DNA of 64,000 nt from Lachnospiraceae bacterium (GTDB lineage Bacteria > Bacillota > Clostridia > Lachnospirales > Lachnospiraceae): contig BLMD01000137.1 of NCBI GenBank assembly GCA_011959925.1, positions 1 through 64,000 on the forward strand, written 5' to 3'. The stretch's first letter is position 1. Each line of letters opens with the position of its first letter. Below are positions 53,971 to 62,281 of the stretch, in pieces. The notes beneath the pieces were generated by a model, which saw nothing but the letters and a program-made list of their open reading frames with translations, had not been told where the DNA came from and made no database searches. A program made the position numbers and the translations under genes.

Positions 53971-56900
53971 ATGAAACAAACAATCAGACAGCCCTGCCGG
54001 ATCATCCGGACGGACCGTTACACCGGGAAGGTAGAACCCCCTTCCCTTCTTCTCATGAACCGAACCTTTCAGCCCATCGGCAAAATCGGCAGGTTTGAAA
54101 ACTGGCATGTCTCCCTCTCCGCCAATGCCCTCGATGAAATCTGTTTTGAAGTCCATAAATTTGCCGACGGAAAGCCCTGCCCTGTCTGGGATATGCTCAC
54201 AGACTTAAAAATCGTATATGTAGAAGGATTTGGCAAGTTTGAGATCAGCGTCGATTATACGGACAGTGCGGAAACCGTCAAATTCATCCACGGCGTCTCT
54301 TTAGAGACCGAACTTACTCAAATCATGCTCCGCGATTTCTATGTCAATGACGCGGACGCCGGAGACATGTCCGCAACGGATTACAGCAATAAAGATATTG
54401 ACAAGGAAGAAACCTTCACCCCCACGGTATTTTACAACCAGAAGGATCCAGAGCACTCTCTCCTTCACCGCGTGCTTGCGGACAAGGCTCCCCACTGGTC
54501 CATCGGGTATGTAACGCCCTGCATCGCACTGGATGAAGAAGAAGCACCGGAACCCGTCTCGTCCTTCCAGAGATCTTTCACCGCAGACGGGGAAAGTATC
54601 TATGACTTTCTGACCGAAACCGTTGCAAAGGAATGCAACGTCGCTTTCCTCTTTGACACCATAGACCGCAAAATCAACTGCTACAGCTTATGCGAGGACG
54701 CCTTCGATCCTGAGACCGGTAATCTTACGGTCGCAGGGATTGGCGAAGATACTGCCGTCCTCGTCTCAAAAACAAGGCTTTCCAGCGAGATTACCCTTTC
54801 CTCCAACAAAGACGGCATAAAAAACTGCTTCCGCGTGGAAGGCGGGGACGACATGATTACAGACCTGCTCCGGGCGGTAAACCCAAACGGCTCGGGCTAT
54901 GTCTACCGTTTCTCACAATTCCAGTATGACGACATGCCGAAAGCCCTCCGGGAACGGCTGCAGGAGTACCAGGCAATGATGGAGGACCAGAACACGCAGG
55001 ATGCTTATTATGGGGAAAACGGCATTTATACCAGGCTGTGCAGGGCATATGATGACCTCGCGCGTTACGAATCCGCCATGATGCCGGAACCGTCCGGCGA
55101 AAATACTCCGGCAGACGCAAAAGAGCAGTACGAAGCTCTCGTTGCGAAACTGACCGCCAAAGGCTTCTCTGTTGCGGTATCCTCCGTCAATACTTATAAC
55201 GACAACCTCTTTGCAGGCGTCACCAATAATATCGAGGCATATGCACAGATCCTCACCAGTTCCGGATTTGACGTAAAAATTCTGAGAGATACCGCCTCCT
55301 ACCATAGCTCAAGCGAAACCTGGCATGGAAAGTTTCAGGTCATCCGCCATGCAGGCGAAAAAGATGCCTACCCCGCCGAAGCTTCTTTGGGAAACATCAT
55401 CACAATCAAGGTAACGAAAGACCCGGCAGCTTTTGCCAGGCAGAAAATTGAAAAGGAGCTCGCCAAAGGCTCCATGCTCGGCGTTGACCTTAGTGTTGCA
55501 GAAATGAACGAACAAGATCTTTTGAACCATTTCCGGCAATATTCCCTGAACCGCCTGAAATCCTTCTATGACGGCTACAATTCCTGTATCAGCGTCTTAA
55601 TCGGCCTGGGGAAAACAGAAACCTCCGACAGCCAGGATCCCCTGTACTCCCGGTATGAGACGCGTCTTAAGACCGTGGAACAAGCCATGGAAGAACGGAA
55701 AGCGGACATAGAAAACGTGAACGGGCGGATTCAAACGCTCGAATCTGAACAAAAGGAATTTTTGTACGGAAGCAGCGCCATGGCACAGCCCCTCTTTTCC
55801 TATCAGCCGCACGACCTGAAAACATGCCTTGGCAGCCTGTATGCGGAATTCTGCAAGTACCGCAGGGAGGACGCCTACACAAACAACAGCTACACTTCCG
55901 AAGGACTGGACACGGCGGAATGCCTCGAAAAGGCAAAAGAACTGCTGGATGCCGCCCACAGGGAAGCCAAAAAGGCATGCCGGCTCCAGAGAACCGCCTC
56001 CGCTTCCCTGCACAATCTTTTTGCCCTCCCGGAATTTGAGCCGCTGTATGATAAATTTGCACTCTACAACTACATCCGGATCCGCACCGAAGACGAGGTC
56101 CTAAAACTCCGCATCGCCGGGATCGAGTTTCACGGCGAAACGGCGCATGAGGTACAGGTCACCTTTGCAGAACATGTTGACGTGGTAAGCAGCACAGCCC
56201 AAACCGTCCGGCAGACACTGCAGCAGGCTGCCCAGATGTCGGAAAGCTACCCTTCCACGGTTTTGCAGGCAGAAAAAGGAAACCAGGCGGAACAAAAGCT
56301 GCAGGAGATAGAAACAAACGGGCTGGACGCCGGAAAAAACATGGTCACAAACAGTGAAAACAACGAGATCACAATCACCCGGTCCGGGATCATAGGAAAA
56401 TGCATGAACGACGAAGGCTCCTATGGGGACAGGCAGTTCCGGATCACCGGGAATACGATGGCGTTTACAGACGACAACTGGAAGTCCGTGCGGGTTGCAA
56501 TCGGTGAAAACACTTTCCGGCACCCTCTGACAGAAAGCAAAGAAACGCAGTACGGCATCTTTGCCGAAAACATCATTGGGAACCTAATTGCCGGGAATAA
56601 ACTCTACATTGGAACCAAAGATAAAAGTGTATGCATCACGGAAAACGGGATTAAGATTGACAAGGGCACAATCTCCTGGAACGGAGTGAACCCTCCGGGC
56701 ATGGGGGACATCAGCGGTTTATCAGAATTTAAACGCAAGGTCAACGCCGCGCTTACCGGCTCTCCCACTACAGAAATTGGTTCCGATTATGTAATATCGC
56801 CCAAGATCGGCGGCGGGTATCTCTATATCAAAGACCAGAGAAATGTACCGAATAATGCTGGAGTCGGCGTAGAAATCAACCCAAAGGGAACGCGTTTTAA

Positions 56901-58089
56901 AATCGATGAGGAGGATAAAGAATATATCTTCAACATCACAAAACATAATAAAACAGATTTGATCATGGGCGTGGATAAACATGGGGATGGATATTTTAAA
57001 GGCAGTCTTCAATCAGGCGGTAATTTTTCGGTAGATAAAGCCGGAAACGTATCTGCAGAATCTGGAATACTTGGAGGTTGGAACATAAATACGACTAAAT
57101 TAGTTTGTAACAGTCCCACCGGCGGCATTTTAGAACTAAATGCAAAGGATGGATCCATATATTCTATATCAGACAAATATAAAGCTACATTAACATCTGG
57201 ATATATTGGTTTTGAATATAACAGTAATAAATACGTAAATATAAGTGTAGCATGTTGGGCAGATAAACCAACGGTTCATGGCGTAGGTATTCACTCTGAA
57301 TCAAATTCAAAATTTATAACATTTGGTAACAAAAAATCAGACGCTGACGAAACCTATATTACTCCATTAGTATTAAACTATGGTTTAAATCCTAATGGTG
57401 ATACGCAGGATATACTATTATACGGAAGTGTGTATGCAAGAGATAGTCTATATTTTAATTCCAATACACATTTATCCAGTTATGGTACTAATAGTATAAG
57501 ATGCAATTTTGATTTTGTTATTGATAACGACTTATTAGTTAATAACAACTTAAAAGTTAATAAACATTTAGTAGTTAATAACAATTTAGATGTTGGTAAT
57601 AATTTAGATATCGGTAATAATTTAATCGTTTGGGGAAATCTGCGTGTACATGGCGCACTTGAGAGACCATTCGATTCAACACCAAATCTTTGCATAGGCG
57701 GCGAAGGCCGAATTGCAAAAACTACAGGATCTTCCAAAAAATTCAAAACTGAAATAAAACCTATAGTCGCTGATGAACTGAATCCAGAGAAATTATATGA
57801 TATTGACGTTGTACAATATAAATTCAAGAAAGATTACTTATCAGAAAAAGCCCAAAGATACAACAAATATGTAATTGGTTTTATTGCGGAGGATATTTTT
57901 GAAAAATATCCGGTTGCAGCTGACTGTTCCATAGATGATGAAGGTAATACGGTTGTAAACGATTGGAATTTCAGATATATCGTTCCTGCCATGTTAAAGC
58001 TTATACAAGATCAGAAAAAAGAAATAATTATATTAAAAAAAGAAAGTGAATCTATCATGCAGCAATTAAAAAGCTCGATGAAACCATGA
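53971..58089 (+). CDS. Tail-tip/tail-fibre protein with S74 chaperone domain
   Basis: A 1372-residue protein. Residues 1-400 resemble the siphovirus tail-associated (Tal/Gp37-like) baseplate hub. 400-860 hold coiled coils (EERKADIENVNGRIQTLES). 860-1100 is a GLSEFKRKVNAALTGSP-type linker. At 1180-1240 lie 6-residue solenoid repeats (NNLDVGNNLDIGNN). The end is an intramolecular chaperone: Ser1254 and Lys1259 in TGSSKKFKTEIK form the expected Ser-Lys dyad, so the last 119 residues should be cut off after trimer folding. From about 57050 base composition turns AT-rich, which suggests an exchanged receptor-binding end. AAAGGAGG precedes the start. Confidence 0.85.
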   Translation: MKQTIRQPCRIIRTDRYTGKVEPPSLLLMNRTFQPIGKIGRFENWHVSLSANALDEICFEVHKFADGKPCPVWDMLTDLKIVYVEGFGKFEISVDYTDSAETVKFIHGVSLETELTQIMLRDFYVNDADAGDMSATDYSNKDIDKEETFTPTVFYNQKDPEHSLLHRVLADKAPHWSIGYVTPCIALDEEEAPEPVSSFQRSFTADGESIYDFLTETVAKECNVAFLFDTIDRKINCYSLCEDAFDPETGNLTVAGIGEDTAVLVSKTRLSSEITLSSNKDGIKNCFRVEGGDDMITDLLRAVNPNGSGYVYRFSQFQYDDMPKALRERLQEYQAMMEDQNTQDAYYGENGIYTRLCRAYDDLARYESAMMPEPSGENTPADAKEQYEALVAKLTAKGFSVAVSSVNTYNDNLFAGVTNNIEAYAQILTSSGFDVKILRDTASYHSSSETWHGKFQVIRHAGEKDAYPAEASLGNIITIKVTKDPAAFARQKIEKELAKGSMLGVDLSVAEMNEQDLLNHFRQYSLNRLKSFYDGYNSCISVLIGLGKTETSDSQDPLYSRYETRLKTVEQAMEERKADIENVNGRIQTLESEQKEFLYGSSAMAQPLFSYQPHDLKTCLGSLYAEFCKYRREDAYTNNSYTSEGLDTAECLEKAKELLDAAHREAKKACRLQRTASASLHNLFALPEFEPLYDKFALYNYIRIRTEDEVLKLRIAGIEFHGETAHEVQVTFAEHVDVVSSTAQTVRQTLQQAAQMSESYPSTVLQAEKGNQAEQKLQEIETNGLDAGKNMVTNSENNEITITRSGIIGKCMNDEGSYGDRQFRITGNTMAFTDDNWKSVRVAIGENTFRHPLTESKETQYGIFAENIIGNLIAGNKLYIGTKDKSVCITENGIKIDKGTISWNGVNPPGMGDISGLSEFKRKVNAALTGSPTTEIGSDYVISPKIGGGYLYIKDQRNVPNNAGVGVEINPKGTRFKIDEEDKEYIFNITKHNKTDLIMGVDKHGDGYFKGSLQSGGNFSVDKAGNVSAESGILGGWNINTTKLVCNSPTGGILELNAKDGSIYSISDKYKATLTSGYIGFEYNSNKYVNISVACWADKPTVHGVGIHSESNSKFITFGNKKSDADETYITPLVLNYGLNPNGDTQDILLYGSVYARDSLYFNSNTHLSSYGTNSIRCNFDFVIDNDLLVNNNLKVNKHLVVNNNLDVGNNLDIGNNLIVWGNLRVHGALERPFDSTPNLCIGGEGRIAKTTGSSKKFKTEIKPIVADELNPEKLYDIDVVQYKFKKDYLSEKAQRYNKYVIGFIAEDIFEKYPVAADCSIDDEGNTVVNDWNFRYIVPAMLKLIQDQKKEIIILKKESESIMQQLKSSMKP
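57520..57650 (+). repeat. 18-bp coding repeats in the tail-tip gene
   Basis: Seven to eight imperfect units of about 18 bp (GTTAATAACAATTTAGAT and variants) encode x-V/I-x-N-N-L hexads, a parallel beta-solenoid pattern. They sit just before the chaperone domain. Confidence 0.75.
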
Positions 58090-58119
58090 GAATATTTCAA
58101 CGAGTCCTGTGAAACTTTG

Positions 58120-58168
58120 GACCTGTTGACAAACGTCCCTTTTCTATAGATTGCCAACAGGTCTTTTT
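58120..58168 (+). terminator. Rho-independent terminator after the tail-tip gene
   Basis: GACCTGTTG (58120-58128) pairs with CAACAGGTC (58155-58163), followed by TTTTTCATTTTC. Confidence 0.75.
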
Positions 58169-58197
58169 CATTTTCTTTCCGACTGTATACGTGGTAT

Positions 58198-59592
58198 CTA
58201 CCGGATAATCTTTACCGTGGATTTCTGTCCCTTTTTCGCGAAAAGAACCTTATAGTTGTCCAGTCTCCCCGACGGTACTTTAATTTTCGCTCTTGGATGT
58301 ATGCCTTTCAATGCATTTTTTCCAACGAATGCCAGATTCTCTGACTTAATCACAATGGTCTTCAAATTGCTGCATCCTTTCAATGCATTTGCATTTATTT
58401 TTGTCACATTTTGACCGACGGTTACCTTCTTTAACGTTTTATTGTTCTTAAAAGCATTTTTTGCTATGGCGGTTACTTTGTAATAGATTCCCGCAATCCT
58501 CACCTTCTTTGGAATGATAAGGCTGCTTTTCGCTGACGGGAATGACATGCATTCTACTGTTCCATTGCGGGTCCCTGATTTCGTTACTTTATATGAGAAA
58601 TTGTTTTTTATGTCTGTAATTATTTTTCCTTTTTTCGGTACAGATGCTTTTGGTATTATTTCCTGTTTATGCCTATCGCAGACGGTACAGACATAGTCTT
58701 TATAACCCTTGAATCTAATCGTTGCTTCCATAACCCGAATCAACTCCCACGCATGCTGGCCGTTCGGCGGCAGTGTCTTCTGTTTTATAACGAAAGTTCC
58801 GCAGACAGTACAATGGCTCCCCGCTGTTTTGCCATAGTCCTTACAATTCGGAGATTTGGCCGGGTCATTTACTACATTGGGATGGTCGATGCAGCTGAAT
58901 TTTATCTTATGATCCATATCGCAATATGTTTTTATATAAGCATACGGATTTCCATATATGGGAATCCGGTCATCATAACCTAAGAGAAACGCCCCTTCGC
59001 CTATTTGGGTTACACTGTCTGGAATTACTAATTTTTCGATCGACCCGCAATGTCCAAATGCATAGTCCCCTATGCTTGTTAAACTTTCTGGTAAAATTAC
59101 ATTTCTTAATTCGTAACATTTAAAAAATGCATCTATTCCGATATTTATTAATCCCTCAGGCAGGTTTATTTCCCTCAATTTATAACATTCCTCAAATGCT
59201 CCTTCTCCAATTGTTTTCAGCGTACTTGGAAGAACGACGGTTTCCAGGTTTTCACACCATTGAAACGCTCCTACCATTCCTCCGTCTAATATTTCCGTAA
59301 TACCCTCTGAAATAATTAAATGTTTCATCGCAGTACACTTGTTAAATGCACGGGCTCTAATACTAACTACAGGTTTTCCATAAATCTCTGATGGAACCGT
59401 AACGGTTTCATCGTTACCGTCATAACCGTAAATATATAGTGTACCATCCTCATTTTCACTGTACCGAAACACACTGTTGCCAATTACAAAATCTTCCGCA
59501 CTGACACTGCTTTTATTAAAACATACAAAAGCAGCCATCATACAGATGCAAAAAAACCATTTTACTTTTACTTTGCTGATCATTCCATACAT
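58198..59592 (-). CDS. Secreted LRR_5 (BspA-type) surface protein
   Basis: 464 residues from the ATG at 59592 (GGAGG, 6 nt). Signal peptide to about 28. Residues 60-225 have about six BspA-type repeats (IGEGAFEECYKLREINLPEG, SIGDYAFGHCGSIEKLVIPD). A Cys-rich middle follows (HCTVCGTFVIKQ, YVCTVCDRHKQEI). The C-terminal repeat domain (YKVTAIAKNAFKNNKTLKKV) is shared with the LRR protein at 35.3-37.3 kb. It is the only leftward gene within the tail module and has its own promoter, the mark of a moron gene. Possibly a host-surface adhesin. Confidence 0.82.
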   Translation of the reverse strand: MYGMISKVKVKWFFCICMMAAFVCFNKSSVSAEDFVIGNSVFRYSENEDGTLYIYGYDGNDETVTVPSEIYGKPVVSIRARAFNKCTAMKHLIISEGITEILDGGMVGAFQWCENLETVVLPSTLKTIGEGAFEECYKLREINLPEGLINIGIDAFFKCYELRNVILPESLTSIGDYAFGHCGSIEKLVIPDSVTQIGEGAFLLGYDDRIPIYGNPYAYIKTYCDMDHKIKFSCIDHPNVVNDPAKSPNCKDYGKTAGSHCTVCGTFVIKQKTLPPNGQHAWELIRVMEATIRFKGYKDYVCTVCDRHKQEIIPKASVPKKGKIITDIKNNFSYKVTKSGTRNGTVECMSFPSAKSSLIIPKKVRIAGIYYKVTAIAKNAFKNNKTLKKVTVGQNVTKINANALKGCSNLKTIVIKSENLAFVGKNALKGIHPRAKIKVPSGRLDNYKVLFAKKGQKSTVKIIR

Positions 59593-59641
59593 AAGCACCC
59601 TCCATTTTTATATATTCCCATCAAAACTACTAGATATGATA

Positions 59642-59670
59642 AGTATACTTCTATCAGAAAAAAATGTAAA
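59642..59670 (-). promoter_or_regulatory. Promoter of the LRR moron gene
   Basis: Minus-strand TTTACA (59665-59670) and TATACT (59642-59647), 17 bp apart, lie about 50 bp upstream of the start. Confidence 0.6.
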
Positions 59671-59745
59671 GAGAAAAAATGCCAAATGAAATCCTATCTA
59701 AAAAGAAACTTTATTCAAATTATTACGCAAAGGAGAACATAAACT

Positions 59746-59937
59746 ATGGAAAAACCAATCACCTTACAAATCGAACAATTTAAACAGGATCTTGTACACC
59801 TGGTCAACGAATCCGGAATTCCCGTCTTCCTTCTGGATTATATTTTGAAAGACTTTTACAATGAAATCCACATGCTGAACAGAAACCAATTAGAAAAAGA
59901 TGAAAAATCTTACCAAGAACACACAGAAAACCAATAA
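59746..59937 (+). CDS. Small phage protein
   Basis: A 63-residue helical protein (MEKPITLQIEQFKQDLVHLV at the start, then ESGIPVFLLDYILKDFYNEI). The ATG has AAAGGAGAACATAAACT upstream. It precedes the fibre gene by 23 bp. Short proteins of this kind often accompany fibre genes in Firmicute phages; function unknown. Confidence 0.65.
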   Translation: MEKPITLQIEQFKQDLVHLVNESGIPVFLLDYILKDFYNEIHMLNRNQLEKDEKSYQEHTENQ

Positions 59938-59960
59938 TTTTTAAATCAGGAGATAATATT

Positions 59961-62216
59961 ATGAAAAATGTTATTAAAAAAATTCATATAGACCTCTACT
60001 CTCCTACTTCCTATGAGGTAATCAAAGCACAGCAGGGAGACAACCGATCAAGAATCATTGAGTTTCTCCTTTACGACCAAGGTGAACCGTATATGCTAGA
60101 AAGTCAGGATATTGAAATTACAATGGAAGGCCACCGGGGAGATAACTCTTCTTTTATCAAAGACTGCTATTTTACAGACAATATCATATCGGCAACGCTC
60201 GACAGTGACGTTTTATCTGAATCCGGTACGGTATGCGCTAAAATTGTTATGTACAATTCATCCGATAAAACAATACTTTCCACCATTCCGTTCCAGATTT
60301 CAGTGCAGAAGAATCCCTGCGATAAACGCAATATAGAAACAAAAAAACAGTCCGTGATCAACTGGCTTATATTACATTTCAAGCATTTAAAAAATAATTT
60401 AAATTCTCACCTTTCCGATTTTTCTAATCCGCACAAAGTAACAAAAGAACAAATCGGTTTAGGGAACGTCCCAAATGTCACAACAAATGAACAGGCTCCC
60501 ACATACAAAAAAGCAGATCTGCTGTCTGAATTAGAAAGCGGTGAGCCTTTATCCACAGCTTTCGGGAAAATTTCTGCTGCGATAGCAAATCTGATTACCC
60601 ACGTACAGGATCATTTACGTCATATTACTTCCGTTGAACGAGAACAATGGAAGGATTCGTACAACAAAAAACATGTCCATGAAAATAAGACAATACTTGA
60701 CCAAACTACCGCCAGCTACACTTCTGAGGAAAAAAATAAGCTGCTTTCCCTGTATACTGCATCGGAAATAGACAATAAACTCTCAATGCTTGAAACAAAT
60801 ATTGACTGGAAAGAATCGGTAGATACATATGATGATATTCCTGCAGCATACCCCAATCCCGAAGACGGATGGACGGTCAACGTCAAAGATACCGATTTTA
60901 CCTATCGCTATAACGGCGTAAACTGGATTGCCATTTCTGCAAATGCCATTCCGAAAGCAACCGCTTCGGTCGACGGATTGTTCAGCAAGGAAGATTATGT
61001 GAAATTGGAATCGTTATCGAACGGATACGTCACAGGTGTAAAAGGAAACACAGAACATACCTACCGGACAGGCAATGTTAACCTTACGCCAGAGCATATT
61101 GGTGCGCTGGCTCTTTCGGGAGGGCGTATGACAGGTAATATAGGCCTCTCCGTTCCGAGCAGCTACTCAGGCGCACATGCAATTGGCCTAACCTACACCA
61201 ATAAAAATCGGCCTGACACTACCGTCGGTGGAATTGGAATGTTTGGAACAAATGGTATTTTTAATTCTGCCTTTATCGGATTTGGACAAACTCCCTGGGG
61301 TGTTAACAACGGGCTATACATGACCGAGTCCGATATTAAGTGGAAAAACTCAAAAATGCTGACAGAAAGCTCCGGAAATGCTGTTTCTGCAACAGCTGCA
61401 GCAAAATTAAAGACGCCAAGGACAATCGATGGTATTAGTTTTGACGGGAGTACGGATATTACACATTATGGGGTGTGCAGCACTGCCGGAGACTCTAACA
61501 ATAAAGTAGTAACAATTCCGGGATTTCAGCCCAAAGAAGGGGCAAGAATAGTTGTAAATTTTTTATCAAAAAACACTGCAGTGGGACCAGTGACTTTAAA
61601 TGTCAATTCTACAGGACAGAGAACAATCGTAAAATATGCGAACGGTCCCAATACCGCCTATATCCGGAAAGGTCTTTACGAACTTATATATGCAGAAGAA
61701 TATTGGGTTTTGGCGACTGGCAGTATCGATTATGATGTTGTAAATTTTGTCTCTTACGATACTCCCGATTCGTCAGCAACATCATGGACCAGCACAGCTC
61801 CTATCTCAAACGATTTGAGCTTAAGAAGTATTTTAAGCAAAATTTCTATCCTGCTCAAAAATGTCCGTTACCTGCACAACTGCATGAAATACACTGATTT
61901 TTCATCAGAAATAACAAAAATTGATACCAGAACATTTGCAACTCCAATGTGTTATGTTGAACATGGCATAGTATATATTTACAGCGGATTTATACCGAAT
62001 AATACAACTACAGTTGTACAATTATTTAAAATTCCTGCAAAGTATGCGCCGCGTTCTACTGTATTGGGAAATATCGGATACACATCTTCTGCCGGTGATG
62101 TTGGAAAAATTGCGTCTGTATCAATCAACCAAGAAGGTATTGTTAGCTTCTTTCAAAAACAGTCTCTAAATTATGGAAACTCCTTTTCTATTATATATCC
62201 TATGCGCATACAATAA
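59961..62216 (+). CDS. BppU-type baseplate/tail fibre protein
   Basis: A 751-residue protein. Residues 1-125 are a BppU N-terminal domain (IHIDLYSPTSYEVIKAQQGD, VCAKIVMYNSSDKTILSTIP), which attaches to the baseplate. Next is SHLSDFSNPHKVTKEQIGLG, a common phage fibre joint, then coiled coil and beta modules (WTVNVKDTDFTYRYNGVNW, then VTGVKGNTEHTYRTGNVNLT). The C-terminal half is beta-rich and probably binds the receptor (FIPNNTTTVVQLFKIPAKYA). Its N-terminus and the VTGVKG joint recur in the next gene. Confidence 0.82.
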   Translation: MKNVIKKIHIDLYSPTSYEVIKAQQGDNRSRIIEFLLYDQGEPYMLESQDIEITMEGHRGDNSSFIKDCYFTDNIISATLDSDVLSESGTVCAKIVMYNSSDKTILSTIPFQISVQKNPCDKRNIETKKQSVINWLILHFKHLKNNLNSHLSDFSNPHKVTKEQIGLGNVPNVTTNEQAPTYKKADLLSELESGEPLSTAFGKISAAIANLITHVQDHLRHITSVEREQWKDSYNKKHVHENKTILDQTTASYTSEEKNKLLSLYTASEIDNKLSMLETNIDWKESVDTYDDIPAAYPNPEDGWTVNVKDTDFTYRYNGVNWIAISANAIPKATASVDGLFSKEDYVKLESLSNGYVTGVKGNTEHTYRTGNVNLTPEHIGALALSGGRMTGNIGLSVPSSYSGAHAIGLTYTNKNRPDTTVGGIGMFGTNGIFNSAFIGFGQTPWGVNNGLYMTESDIKWKNSKMLTESSGNAVSATAAAKLKTPRTIDGISFDGSTDITHYGVCSTAGDSNNKVVTIPGFQPKEGARIVVNFLSKNTAVGPVTLNVNSTGQRTIVKYANGPNTAYIRKGLYELIYAEEYWVLATGSIDYDVVNFVSYDTPDSSATSWTSTAPISNDLSLRSILSKISILLKNVRYLHNCMKYTDFSSEITKIDTRTFATPMCYVEHGIVYIYSGFIPNNTTTVVQLFKIPAKYAPRSTVLGNIGYTSSAGDVGKIASVSINQEGIVSFFQKQSLNYGNSFSIIYPMRIQ

Positions 62217-62281
62217 TGATTTTACACAATCTCCCATATCCAACAAAACCAAAATTCAAAAAATAAAAGGAGACAATACTC

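Noticed and set aside
57520..57650. Diversity-generating retroelement variable region
   Set aside because: The repeats are in-frame solenoid codons; no second template copy or reverse transcriptase was found in the window.
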